A DNA stretch of 64,000 nt from JALORV01 sp963766365 (GTDB taxonomy: Bacteria > Pseudomonadota > Gammaproteobacteria > Burkholderiales > Burkholderiaceae_F). The position numbers were made by a program, and so were the translations under genes. The stretch lies in assembly GCA_963766365.1 (NCBI GenBank), contig CAVXZK010000005.1, forward strand, positions 335,543 through 399,542. Reading direction: 5' to 3'. Each line of letters begins with the position of its first letter. The stretch's first letter is position 1. The notes under the pieces are model-generated. The model was not told the DNA's origin. It saw only the letters and a list, made by a program, of their open reading frames with translations, and searched no databases. Below are positions 1-8,920 of this stretch, piece after piece.

Positions 1-1001
1 AACTCGTTCAGCACGGTCTTCTTCCCCAGCAATGCGCCCGCGGTGAGCGACTCCGACGCAGGGATACCGACCAGCCAGGCCAGCGGCGCGAACAGCCAGC
101 CGAACAGCCGCTCCAGCGTCAGCGGCGCCCCATCGACGTCGGGCAGTGCACCGAGCAGCGCGTTGGCGAGTGCGACCAATGCGACGAACACCAGCAGCAT
201 CGCGACAATGTTGAGCAGCAATTGCAGTCCTTCGAGCGTGCCGCGTGTCAGTGCGGCCACGGCATTCGCATCCTGCCGCCCGAACTCCACACGTGCATCG
301 TCGGTCAGTTGCGGCGGCACCATGATTGCTGCGACGACGATGGCGAGTGGCGTGGCGACGATCGAGGCAACCAGCAGGTGGCCCAGTGCATTGGGAACGA
401 CGGGACCGAGGAAGGTCGCATAAAGCACCAGCACGGTGCCCGCAATCGTCGCCATGCCGCAGTTCATCACGATGAAGAGCTCGCCGCGCGACAGGCGGGC
501 GAGATAAGGTGCGATCACGAGGGGCGCCTCGACCATGCCGACGAAGACGTTGGCGGCGGCAGAAACGCCGACCGAACCACCGATGCCCATGGTCCGCTTC
601 AGCATCCAGGCGAACGCGCGCACCAGCAGTGGCAACACGCCCCAGTGGAACAGCAATGCAGACAGTGCTGCGACCAGCAGGACCAGCGGCAGCGCACGAA
701 ACGCCAGCACGAAGTTGGCCGAAGCATTCGTCACTTCAAATGGGGCAGGACCGCCGCCGAGATAGCCGAACACGAACCCCGTGCCCGCCTGCAATGCACC
801 CTCAAGCAGTGCCAGCGCGGTATTGAGGCCGGCCAGCGCCGTCGCCAGGTAGGGAATCCTGAGAAAGGCTCCGGCCAGGATGAAGGCGAGCATCAGCCCG
901 CTCGCCACGAGGCGCCATGGAACCGCGCGGCGGCGCTCGGACAACGCCCAGGCCAGCGCCAGCAGCGCGACCAGACCGAACCCGCTTTGCAGGGTCTGCA
1001 T
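1..1001 (-). CDS. CNT-family nucleoside transporter, C-terminus outside window
   Basis: Inner-membrane concentrative nucleoside transporter (NupC-like family), which takes up nucleosides with a cation gradient. Read on the minus strand from ATG at 1001, preceded by a GGGAGG ribosome site at about 1007-1012; the frame stays open to the window edge, giving about 333 residues of the usual 400-425. Visible family features are the segment SVGVSAAANVFVGMVEAP, the following MNCGMATIAGTVL stretch, and near the edge the LFAPLAWLVGIP and AGALLGKKTVLNE motifs. Many hydrophobic segments run through the visible part. It is transcribed divergently from the aldehyde dehydrogenase, 75 bases away. The plus-strand open frames over this kilobase are shadows. 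Confidence 0.88.
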   Translation of the reverse strand, partial: MQTLQSGFGLVALLALAWALSERRRAVPWRLVASGLMLAFILAGAFLRIPYLATALAGLNTALALLEGALQAGTGFVFGYLGGGPAPFEVTNASANFVLAFRALPLVLLVAALSALLFHWGVLPLLVRAFAWMLKRTMGIGGSVGVSAAANVFVGMVEAPLVIAPYLARLSRGELFIVMNCGMATIAGTVLVLYATFLGPVVPNALGHLLVASIVATPLAIVVAAIMVPPQLTDDARVEFGRQDANAVAALTRGTLEGLQLLLNIVAMLLVFVALVALANALLGALPDVDGAPLTLERLFGWLFAPLAWLVGIPASESLTAGALLGKKTVLNE

Positions 1002-1076
1002 TCCGCTCCCTCCCCGGAGCGCCGACATTGGAGCACAGGCTCGACGGCAGCGCAGTAAGCTGAAGAAATTCTTGCA

Positions 1077-2507
1077 GTGCCTATCGTCATGACACCTTCC
1101 GAGATCCCCGCAACGCTGCACAGTGCGTTTGAACTGCAGCGCGCGAGTTACGACATGGCCCCGTTTCCGGAGTGGGACGTCCGCCGTGATCGGCTCGAGC
1201 GCATGCGGTCGTTGATCCAGGAAAACGAAGAGGCCATCGAGGCGGCTATCGACGCCGACTTTGGAGGCCGTCCGCGAATCGAGACGCAGATCGCCGAGGT
1301 GTTTCCCAGCCTGGCGGAGCTGCGTGGCGCACTGCGGCGCGGCGCAAGTTGGATGAAGCCGCGCGGCGCCTGGGTGTCGAAATGGTTCATGCCGGCGCGT
1401 GCGCACATCATGCCGCGGCCGCTCGGCGTCGTCGGCATCATCGTGCCGTGGAACTACCCGCTGTTCATGGCCATCGGGCCGCTGGCCGGCGCTCTAGCCG
1501 CCGGCAATCGTGCCATGGTGAAGATGTCGGAGTTCACGCCGTCGTTCTCGCAACTCTTCGCCGACCTCGTCGCGCGCTCATTCAAGCCCTACGAACTGAC
1601 AGTGATCACCGGCGGAGCGGACGTCGCCGCGCAGTTCTCGGCGCTGCCGTTCGATCATCTGCTGTTCACCGGATCGACGGCCGTCGGGCGCCATGTGATG
1701 GGCTCGGCGGCCCGGAACCTCACGCCGGTCACGCTCGAACTCGGCGGCAAGTCACCGGCTGTCGTCGCGCCCGGCTACCCGATCGAGCGCGCGGCGCAGC
1801 GCATCCTCGCAGGCAAGCTGCTGAACGCCGGACAGACCTGCATCGCGCCAGACTACGTGCTGGTGCCGCGGGAGCAGGTGGCTGAATTCGTGGCGGCCAC
1901 GCGGACACAGGCACAACGCATGTACCCGCGGGGTATCCAGGACCCGGACTACTGCAGCGTGGTCAACCAGCGTCACTACGGCCGCCTGGTCGGGTACCTC
2001 GAGCAGGCTGCGGCCGCCGGCATCGCGGTGCAGCCGCTGTTCGATGGACCGGACCGCAACGACGAGGCGCATCGGCTGGGTCCGGCGGTCGTGGTCAATC
2101 CGCCGGTCTCGCTCGATGTGATGCGCCAGGAAATCTTCGGTCCGCTGCTTCCGGTCCTCGCCTACGACGACGCCGAGCAGGCGATCGCGTTCGTCAACGC
2201 GCAGCCGCGGCCCCTCGCCCTTTACTGGTTCGACAACGACACCGCGCGCACCGAACGCGCACTGAAGCAGACCCATGTTGGCGGCGTCTGCGTCAATGAG
2301 ACCCTGGTGCACGTTGCGCAGGAGGAACTGCCGTTTGGCGGCGTCGGGTCGTCCGGCATGGGGCACTACCACGGGCGCTGGGGCTTCGACACCTTCAGCA
2401 AGCTGACGCCCGTCTTCAGGCAGTCGCGCCTGAACGGCATGAGCCTTTTCATGCCGCCGTATCGGCCTGTCGTGACCCGGGTGCTGCGACTGATGAAGCG
2501 CTTCTAG
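1077..2507 (+). CDS. NAD(P)-dependent aldehyde dehydrogenase, coniferyl-aldehyde dehydrogenase type
   Basis: Oxidises an aldehyde to the acid with NAD(P); the overall sequence resembles coniferyl aldehyde dehydrogenases, but the substrate is not determined by sequence. 476 residues. The cofactor-binding PWNYPLF motif, FTGSTAVGR loop, general-base glutamate in TLELGGKSP (Glu221) and catalytic cysteine in AGQTCIAP (Cys255) are all present. The C-terminal half has the EIFGPLLPV and PFGGVGSSGMG motifs of the superfamily. Start taken as GTG 1077; ATG at 1089 is an alternative four codons in. It stands alone between divergent and convergent neighbours. Confidence 0.9.
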   Translation: MPIVMTPSEIPATLHSAFELQRASYDMAPFPEWDVRRDRLERMRSLIQENEEAIEAAIDADFGGRPRIETQIAEVFPSLAELRGALRRGASWMKPRGAWVSKWFMPARAHIMPRPLGVVGIIVPWNYPLFMAIGPLAGALAAGNRAMVKMSEFTPSFSQLFADLVARSFKPYELTVITGGADVAAQFSALPFDHLLFTGSTAVGRHVMGSAARNLTPVTLELGGKSPAVVAPGYPIERAAQRILAGKLLNAGQTCIAPDYVLVPREQVAEFVAATRTQAQRMYPRGIQDPDYCSVVNQRHYGRLVGYLEQAAAAGIAVQPLFDGPDRNDEAHRLGPAVVVNPPVSLDVMRQEIFGPLLPVLAYDDAEQAIAFVNAQPRPLALYWFDNDTARTERALKQTHVGGVCVNETLVHVAQEELPFGGVGSSGMGHYHGRWGFDTFSKLTPVFRQSRLNGMSLFMPPYRPVVTRVLRLMKRF

Positions 2508-2508
2508 C

Positions 2509-3723
2509 TCAGGGCAGAGTGGCCAGCGGAATCGCGTCGACCAGATCCCCGGCGGCCGTGTCGGCGTCGGGCCCGATGGCGATCAGCGCGTCGGCCTCGC
2601 TGAGCGTACGCAGCATCGAAGAGCCCTGCTGCTGCAGGGGCTCCACGGCGATACCGCCGTAGCGCCGCACGAAGCGTCCGCGACGCCAGTCGACCCGACC
2701 TGGCCGTGTACGGGCGTCGACGGCCAGCGGCACCTGCAGTGTCAATGGCGGCTCGACGCCGGCACCGGCGAGATGCGCGAGCAGGGGCGCCACGACCAGC
2801 TGGAAGATCACGTACGACGCGACGCTGTTGCCCGGCAGACCGAACAGCCAGAACGCATGGCCGTCCATCTCGATTCGACCCCAGGCGAGGCCGCGACCGG
2901 GTCGCAATGCCAGAGGCAGGAACTGCAGCGCGGGAAACCGTCGGACGATGTCGGCATCGCCCTGCGCGACACCGCCGGTTGATACGACGGCGTCAAGGCG
3001 CTGCGCAACGGCCGTTCTGATGGCCCCGACCAGCGTCTCGTCGCGATCGGCCACGATGCCGAGGTCATGGGTCCGGTAGCCGGCCCGCTGGAGTGCGGCA
3101 AGCAGCATCGGGCGGTTGCCGTCATATTGGCCGGCAAGGCTGACGGGCTGCGGCGGATCGTGCAGTTCGTCTCCGGTCGACAGCACGCCGACATGCAGCG
3201 CGCGCATCACCGTTAGCCCCGTGGCGCCCGCCGCCGCGGCCAGCCCGAGGTCATGGCTGCGCAGTCGGCGGCCGCTCTTCAGCACGGCGGTTCCGGCGCG
3301 AACGTGGTCGCCGCGCGGCCGGATGTTGAGTCCAGTGTGCGGCACCTTCGCGACAAAGACCCGACCGCCTTCGGTCCGGGTGTCCTCCTGCATGACGACG
3401 GCGTCCGCGCCCGGGGGAACCGCGGCACCGGTCATGATGCGCACGGCATGGCCCGGCGCGAGCGGAGCGGTCCACGGGTGGCCGGCGAGGGCGCGCCCGG
3501 CCACCTCGAGTCCAGTCGCACTTGTACAGTCGGCTGCGCGCACCGCGTACCCGTCCATGGCAGCGTTATCGAAGCCCGGCAGGTCGAGGGCCGCGACAAC
3601 ATCTGCGCCCGTCACGCGGTTGGCCGAGGCCCCGAGCGCGCACCGTTCGCGCTCGGCGATTGGGGTCATCACCGCGCTGAGCCGAGCGACGGCGGTCGTC
3701 GCGTCGAGTTCCTGTGCCGTCAT
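2509..3723 (-). CDS. moeA: molybdopterin molybdenumtransferase MoeA
   Basis: Inserts molybdate into adenylylated molybdopterin, the last step of molybdenum cofactor synthesis, in the cytoplasm. 404 residues, normal for the family. Recognised by MDGYAVRA near the N-terminus, MTGAAVPPGADAVVMQED, the TGGVAQGDAD segment (SGGVSVGDYD in the enteric enzyme) and GLPGNSVASYV. Last gene of a minus-strand moaA-mobA-moeA operon; its ATG overlaps the mobA stop by 4 bases, implying translational coupling. It converges on the aldehyde dehydrogenase with one base between the stop codons. Confidence 0.95.
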   Translation of the reverse strand: MTAQELDATTAVARLSAVMTPIAERERCALGASANRVTGADVVAALDLPGFDNAAMDGYAVRAADCTSATGLEVAGRALAGHPWTAPLAPGHAVRIMTGAAVPPGADAVVMQEDTRTEGGRVFVAKVPHTGLNIRPRGDHVRAGTAVLKSGRRLRSHDLGLAAAAGATGLTVMRALHVGVLSTGDELHDPPQPVSLAGQYDGNRPMLLAALQRAGYRTHDLGIVADRDETLVGAIRTAVAQRLDAVVSTGGVAQGDADIVRRFPALQFLPLALRPGRGLAWGRIEMDGHAFWLFGLPGNSVASYVIFQLVVAPLLAHLAGAGVEPPLTLQVPLAVDARTRPGRVDWRRGRFVRRYGGIAVEPLQQQGSSMLRTLSEADALIAIGPDADTAAGDLVDAIPLATLP

Positions 3724-4313
3724 CGCAGTCCGCCAGCCAGCGCGTCGGCCGTGGTGATGTCGCGGAATCCGAAGCCGTCGTCGAAATCGACGACGATCGC
3801 GCCAACTTCAGCGAGCCAGGCATGGGCGGCGCGTCCGCCGCGCTGCAGATGCGCCTGCAACGCTGGCCGCAGGGAGGTCGAGAGAAGACAGAACACCGAC
3901 TGCAGCCGGCCATCGGCGCGCGCACAGGCCGCGGGCGCGCCCCGGCTGTTGATCGCATCGGCGAGGCGGCTTACGAGCGCTCGTGGCAGTTGCGGGGCAT
4001 CGCACGGAACGACCGCAATCCACGCCGTCGGTGCGTGAGCGAGACCCGCATGGATTCCCGCGAGCGGCCCGCGAAAACGCTCGGCCGACGGCGCATCACT
4101 CAGTACGCGGGGCACGAGGGCGCGATAGCGGTCGAGATTGCGATTCGCGCTGATCATCACGCTGCTCACCTGCGGCGCCAGGCGCCCCAGCACATGCTCC
4201 ACCAGAGGCAGCCCATGGAGCTCGAGCAGGCCCTTGTCGGCACCGCCCATGCGGACTCCCTGGCCGCCGGCGAGGATGAGTCCGGTGATACTGTCGAGGA
4301 CGGCCAGCGGCAT
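3720..4313 (-). CDS. mobA: molybdenum cofactor guanylyltransferase MobA
   Basis: Transfers GMP from GTP to molybdopterin to form the guanine dinucleotide cofactor. 197 residues from ATG 4313. The N-terminal nucleotide-binding signature LILAGGQGVRMGGADKGLL is intact, followed by RGPLAGIHAGL and VVPCDAPQLP. An open frame extends further upstream, but that extension lies inside moaA and is arginine-rich shadow sequence, so the start is placed just before the LAGG motif. The start lies 5 bases after the moaA stop and the stop overlaps moeA by 4 bases. Confidence 0.93.
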   Translation of the reverse strand: MPLAVLDSITGLILAGGQGVRMGGADKGLLELHGLPLVEHVLGRLAPQVSSVMISANRNLDRYRALVPRVLSDAPSAERFRGPLAGIHAGLAHAPTAWIAVVPCDAPQLPRALVSRLADAINSRGAPAACARADGRLQSVFCLLSTSLRPALQAHLQRGGRAAHAWLAEVGAIVVDFDDGFGFRDITTADALAGGLR

Positions 4314-4318
4314 CGGCG

Positions 4319-5440
4319 TCAGCCGCCGATATAGGACATCTCGACCTTCGGGCGCGGGCCGGTGGCTTCGGAGCGGACTTCGGAATAGCGGTCGGCCCGC
4401 TGGCTCCAGACCCGTGCAACGGCCGTCGCCAGTGCCGCGTTGTCGACGCCAGGGAGCTCTGCACCGCCGCGCAGCAGTCGACGCAGGTCGTAGCCGCTGT
4501 CGGCGAACAGGCACAGGTAAAGCATCCCCTCGGTGGACAGCCGCGCCCGCGTACAGCTGTGGCAGAACGCCTGCGTCACGCTCGAAATAACACCGACTTC
4601 GCCGCTGCCATCGCGATAACGCCAGCGCTCGGCGACTTCGCCGGCGTAATTGGGATCGATGGCGACCAGCGGTGCAACGTCGTGGTCAAGGCGCTCGACG
4701 ATCTGCGCCGATGGCACGACGTCATCCATGCGCCAGCCGTTGGAGCTGCCGACATCCATGAACTCGATGAAGCGGACGATATGGCCGGTGCCGCGGAAAT
4801 GCCGCGCCATCGCCACGACCTCGTGGTCATTGACGCCGCGCTTGACGACCATGTTGATCTTCACCGGACCGAGGCCGGCCTCCGCCGCGGCGTCGATACC
4901 GGCGAGCACGTCCGAGACCGGAAAGTCGACATCGTTCATGCGCTTGAATACCGCGTCGTCCAGTCCATCGAGCGACACCGTGACCCGCCGCAGTCCCGCC
5001 GCTGCGAGATCGCGCGCCCGGCGGGCAAGCAGCGACCCGTTGGTTGTCAGTGCCAGGTCGAGCGGCTGGCCCTGCAGCGTCGTGAGCCGCGACAGCATCT
5101 CGATCAGCTTGTGCAGGTCCTTGCGCAGCAGGGGTTCACCGCCGGTCAGCCGGATCTTCTCCACGCCGTTGGCGATGAAGGCGCCTGCCAGGCGCGTGAT
5201 CTCCTCGAAACTCAGCAGTTCGGCATGGGGAAGGAAGCGATAGTCGCGATCGAAGACTTCCTTCGGCATGCAGTAGGTACAGCGGAAGTTGCAGCGATCG
5301 GTCACGGAGATGCGCAGGTCACGCAGCGGGCGGCCGCGGCGATCCGCAACGTGCCCGTCGACCGCGGCTGAATCAACGGCGTCTGGCACCGGCAGACGCG
5401 CGGTGCGAAGGTCCAGCAACTGGATGATGCGATCGGTCAC
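4319..5440 (-). CDS. moaA: GTP 3',8-cyclase MoaA (radical SAM)
   Basis: Radical-SAM enzyme that converts GTP to the cyclic intermediate of molybdopterin synthesis. 373 residues. The SAM-binding 4Fe-4S motif is CNFRCTYC; the second cluster ligands appear as CHSCTRAR with a further cysteine in LYLCLF. GGEPLLR is the SAM motif after the cluster, and the protein ends in the functional Gly-Gly tail (MSYIGG). First gene of the moaA-mobA-moeA operon. A segment of about 40 residues precedes the radical-SAM core, as in other proteobacterial MoaA. Confidence 0.96.
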   Translation of the reverse strand: MTDRIIQLLDLRTARLPVPDAVDSAAVDGHVADRRGRPLRDLRISVTDRCNFRCTYCMPKEVFDRDYRFLPHAELLSFEEITRLAGAFIANGVEKIRLTGGEPLLRKDLHKLIEMLSRLTTLQGQPLDLALTTNGSLLARRARDLAAAGLRRVTVSLDGLDDAVFKRMNDVDFPVSDVLAGIDAAAEAGLGPVKINMVVKRGVNDHEVVAMARHFRGTGHIVRFIEFMDVGSSNGWRMDDVVPSAQIVERLDHDVAPLVAIDPNYAGEVAERWRYRDGSGEVGVISSVTQAFCHSCTRARLSTEGMLYLCLFADSGYDLRRLLRGGAELPGVDNAALATAVARVWSQRADRYSEVRSEATGPRPKVEMSYIGG

Positions 5441-5516
5441 TGTCGGATGTTAGCCGCGCACCTGGGTGCCGCAAGGGGCGGCGCGGCACGTTGAAGCAAC
5501 GTGCCGCGCGTGGGTA

Positions 5517-8315
5517 CTACGTCGCGTCCTGCGCGGTCCTGCGTGTCTCGACCTGCACCAGCGGTCGCGTATCGAGCGGCGGAAGCGGCGGGCGCTCGCG
5601 CGCAACCCGCGCCGGCTTTGGTTCACCTGCCATGCGGCTTCGCGCCTCGCGGAGCTTCGTCTCCTCGGTTTGCACCAGCGTCAGTCCGGCCAGTTCGAGC
5701 ACCGATTGCAGCTGTTCGACCGGCATTGGCGAGGGCTGGGCAAGCGGCAGCGAGAACGTCGGAGGCACGACGATCATGTGCGGCGAGACGACCGTCACGT
5801 TGTGCTGCAAAGGCGCACTGCCATTTCCTGAAGCGGCGGCTGGCGCCGGCGCTTGCGGCGCCGGTTCAACCCTCACTTCGACCGGCGCGGCGTCCTCCTC
5901 GATCTCGTCATCGAGTTCGCCAGCGGTGGCCTCCGCTCCTGGCGCGGCCTCAGCCTCACCACTGCGGCCACCGCGACCGCGGCGGCGTCGACGACGGCGT
6001 CCACGGCGCTCTTCCGATGCCGCGTCGGTGGCCCCTGCATCCGGGGACACCAGAGAGGCAGGCGCGGGCGTCGCGATCACATCATTTGCGGCATCGATCG
6101 CAGCGATCGGCGCCACGGCCTCGTCCACCGGAGCCGCACGTTCCTTGCGCTCGCCGCGACGCTCCTGCGGTTTGCGTCCCTCGCGCTCGCCTTCGGGGCG
6201 TTCCTGCGTGCCGCCCTGCCGGGCCGCGCGCTGTTCGCGCTCGGGACGGCCAGCTTCGGCAGGCTGGCGCTCGGGGCGCTTCTCACCACGGCGGCCCTCC
6301 TTACGGTCGTCACGGCGATCGCCGCGCTTGTCCTCGCGCTTTTCGTCACGCTTCTCGTCGCGGCGACCCTCACGGCGATCACGGTCGTGACCGCGCTTGC
6401 GATCGCCGCGGTGCTCCGCGTCGCGCGCGGAGCGCGACGGAACCGGTGCCGGCAGCGCCGCCGCCGGTGCAGTGATGGGAGCCGGCTCGCCGGTGAAGAA
6501 GGCAACGATGCGGCTCCACAGCCCGCGCGATGCAGGGGCAGCGAGGACCGGAGCGGGGACGGCCACGGGCGCCGGGGGGGCGGCCATCGGAGCCGGTGTC
6601 TCGGGAACGATGCCCTTGACGACGGCTTCCTGCTTCGGCCGGGCCCGTTCTTCCTCGGCCTTGGCGCGCGTGTACGGGGTATCGGTGCTCGGTGCAAGTT
6701 CGGCAGCGCGCTCGAAGCTCGCCTTGACGTCGTCGAGTCGCGGATCGTCGTGGCGCAGGCGCTCGACGTGGTAGTGCGGCGTGTCGAGGAACTTGTTGGG
6801 GATCAGCACGATCGAGACGCGCAGCCGCGCCTCCAGCTTGGCGATGTCGCCCCGCTTCTCGTTGAGCAGGAACGAGGCCACTTCGACCGGCACCTGCGCG
6901 TGTACCGCGGCGGTGCTCTCCTTCATCGCTTCTTCCTGCAGGATGCGCAGAATGTGCAGCGCGGAGCTTTCGGTGTCGCGGATGACGCCGACGCCGTTGC
7001 AGCGCGGACAGGTGACGTGGCTGCCCTCGTTGAGCGCGGGCCGCAGCCGCTGGCGCGACAGTTCCATCAGGCCGAAGCGCGAGATCTTGCCCATCTGCAC
7101 GCGCGCCCGGTCATAGTGCAGCGCGTCCTTCAGACGGTTCTCGACCGCCTTCTGGTTCTTCGACTCCTCCATGTCGATGAAGTCGATGACGATCAGTCCG
7201 CCGAGGTCGCGCAGCCGCAGCTGCCGCGCGACTTCGTCAGCCGCCTCGAGGTTGGTGCGGGTGGCCGTCTCTTCGATGTCGGAGCCCTTGGTGGCGCGTG
7301 CCGAGTTCACATCGACAGCGACCAGCGCCTCGGTGTGGTCGACGACGATCGAGCCGCCTGAGGGCAGGGGAACCTGCCGCGAATACGCGGTCTCGATCTG
7401 GTGCTCGATCTGGAACCGTGAGAACAGCGGGACGTCGTCCTTGTAGCGCTTCACGCGGGCCACGTTGTCCGGCATCACGTGCGCCATGAACTGGCTTGCC
7501 TGCTCGTAGATGTCGTCGGTGTCGACGAGAATCTCGCCGATCTCCGGATGGAAGTAATCGCGGATCGCGCGGATGACGAGGTTGGATTCCTCGACGATCA
7601 GGAATGGCGCCGGATTGGCGCGCTTAAGGCGCTGGCCGTCGGGTCCGGTGCCGCTGTCGACATACTTGGTCCTGGCCTTGCCTGGGTTCTCGGGGTCATC
7701 CAGCGTCAGCTCGAACTGCGGCTTGGCGGCGCCTTCGACCGCATGCCAGAGTTTCAGCAGGTAATTGAGGTCCCATTGGAGCTCCTCGGCGTTGCGGCCG
7801 ATGCCGGCCGTGCGCGCGATGATCGACATGCCGGAGGGCAACTCCAGCTGATCCATGGTCTCGCGCAGTTCCTGACGGTCCTCGCCCTCGATGCGCCGGG
7901 AGACGCCACCGCCGCGCGGGTTGTTCGGCATCAGGACGAGGTAGCGTCCGGCCAGTGAAATGAAGGTAGTCAGCGCCGCTCCCTTGTTGCCGCGCTCTTC
8001 CTTTTCCACCTGGACCAGCAGCTCCTGGCCTTCGCGCAGTGCTTCCTTGATGCTGGCGCTGCGAACGTCCACACCCTCGCGGAAGTAAGTCCGGGAAACC
8101 TCCTTGAACGGCAGGAAGCCGTGGCGCTCCTCACCGTAGTCGACAAAGCACGCTTCGAGGCTCGGCTCGACCCGTGTGATGACGCCCTTGTAGATGTTGG
8201 ATTTCCGCTGCTCGCGGCCAGCGGTTTCGATATCGATGTCGATCAGCTTCTGGCCGTCGACGATCGCCACGCGCAGTTCCTCTGCATGCGTGGCATTGAA
8301 CAGCATGCGTTTCAT
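5517..8315 (-). CDS. rne: ribonuclease E
   Basis: Endoribonuclease that initiates mRNA decay and processes rRNA and tRNA; scaffold of the degradosome at the inner membrane. 932 residues from ATG 8315 (AAGGAG at about 8322-8327; an upstream GTG at 8321 is less likely). N-terminus MKRMLFNATHAEELRVAIVD is characteristic. The S1 domain follows, then the DNase I-like catalytic region with VIDFIDME, and the Zn-link CPRCNGVG that holds the tetramer. The C-terminal third is an Arg/Glu/Lys-rich low-complexity region (about 6050-6450) followed by a proline-rich tail, typical of the disordered degradosome scaffold. Confidence 0.96.
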   Translation of the reverse strand: MKRMLFNATHAEELRVAIVDGQKLIDIDIETAGREQRKSNIYKGVITRVEPSLEACFVDYGEERHGFLPFKEVSRTYFREGVDVRSASIKEALREGQELLVQVEKEERGNKGAALTTFISLAGRYLVLMPNNPRGGGVSRRIEGEDRQELRETMDQLELPSGMSIIARTAGIGRNAEELQWDLNYLLKLWHAVEGAAKPQFELTLDDPENPGKARTKYVDSGTGPDGQRLKRANPAPFLIVEESNLVIRAIRDYFHPEIGEILVDTDDIYEQASQFMAHVMPDNVARVKRYKDDVPLFSRFQIEHQIETAYSRQVPLPSGGSIVVDHTEALVAVDVNSARATKGSDIEETATRTNLEAADEVARQLRLRDLGGLIVIDFIDMEESKNQKAVENRLKDALHYDRARVQMGKISRFGLMELSRQRLRPALNEGSHVTCPRCNGVGVIRDTESSALHILRILQEEAMKESTAAVHAQVPVEVASFLLNEKRGDIAKLEARLRVSIVLIPNKFLDTPHYHVERLRHDDPRLDDVKASFERAAELAPSTDTPYTRAKAEEERARPKQEAVVKGIVPETPAPMAAPPAPVAVPAPVLAAPASRGLWSRIVAFFTGEPAPITAPAAALPAPVPSRSARDAEHRGDRKRGHDRDRREGRRDEKRDEKREDKRGDRRDDRKEGRRGEKRPERQPAEAGRPEREQRAARQGGTQERPEGEREGRKPQERRGERKERAAPVDEAVAPIAAIDAANDVIATPAPASLVSPDAGATDAASEERRGRRRRRRRGRGGRSGEAEAAPGAEATAGELDDEIEEDAAPVEVRVEPAPQAPAPAAASGNGSAPLQHNVTVVSPHMIVVPPTFSLPLAQPSPMPVEQLQSVLELAGLTLVQTEETKLREARSRMAGEPKPARVARERPPLPPLDTRPLVQVETRRTAQDAT

Positions 8316-8920
8316 CAGCACTCCTTGCGCCTTCTGAGGGGCGCTTCAAGGTGCCGGAACGAACAGGCGGATCCGCGAGAATCAGGCAGGACGGTCGACC
8401 GGGCGACACGCAGTCGCACCAGGCCGGCACACGGTTCCTCGACCGGCCGCGCGCGATGCCCCGGAGCGCCCGCACACGGGCGCTCCGGAGTGGAGCGGCA
8501 GAACAGTCGGTGTCACTTCAGGAACCCCTGCGTCGATCTCTTGGCATTGCGGCGCGCTGGCCGCGTTGTTTCCACTCGTTCATTTCGGCGGGACCCGCCC
8601 ATCGCGGATCCACGCAGTCGGCGGGAATCGCCGCAACCGCCTCGCGGCGGCCTCACTGCGAATTCAAAGAGGCGCAGCACGCCTCGAAAACCCGTGCCTC
8701 AACCGCTGGCGCGGGCGCCATTGCTATGAATTGCGACCCGGCCGTCCGCTCGGCGGAGGCGGCAAGGGCTACAATTCCTCGCGTGTGAGGTTCACCGGTC
8801 AGCGATCTGGAACCGCCTCGCATACTCCCAGGCGCGCCTCATCGGCGCCCGCCGGAGCCGCAGCGGCCCCGGGGTTCTCCGGGAGCCCCGAAAAACCTCG
8901 ACCGCTCAAGTATATGCAAG
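8316..8920. other. intergenic region between divergent rne and rluC
   Basis: About 600 bases with no credible gene. The half next to rne is expected to be the long rne leader used in RNase E autoregulation; it contains a perfect 12-bp stem with a 4-base loop (8461-8488). The half next to rluC holds a TACAAT at 8770-8775 that could be a -10 box, but no convincing -35 was found 17 bases upstream. Short plus-strand open frames across it show no family resemblance. Confidence 0.6.
8461..8488 (-). promoter_or_regulatory. perfect 12-bp hairpin in the rne leader
   Basis: CCGGAGCGCCCG (8461-8472), loop CACA, then its exact complement (8477-8488). It lies 146-173 bases upstream of the rne start. In E. 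coli the rne leader folds into hairpins through which RNase E regulates its own mRNA; an equivalent role here is inference from position. Confidence 0.5.

Noticed and set aside
43..1058. Plus-strand open frames in the first kilobase
   Set aside because: They are shadows of the minus-strand nucleoside transporter, whose protein sequence is clearly recognisable.
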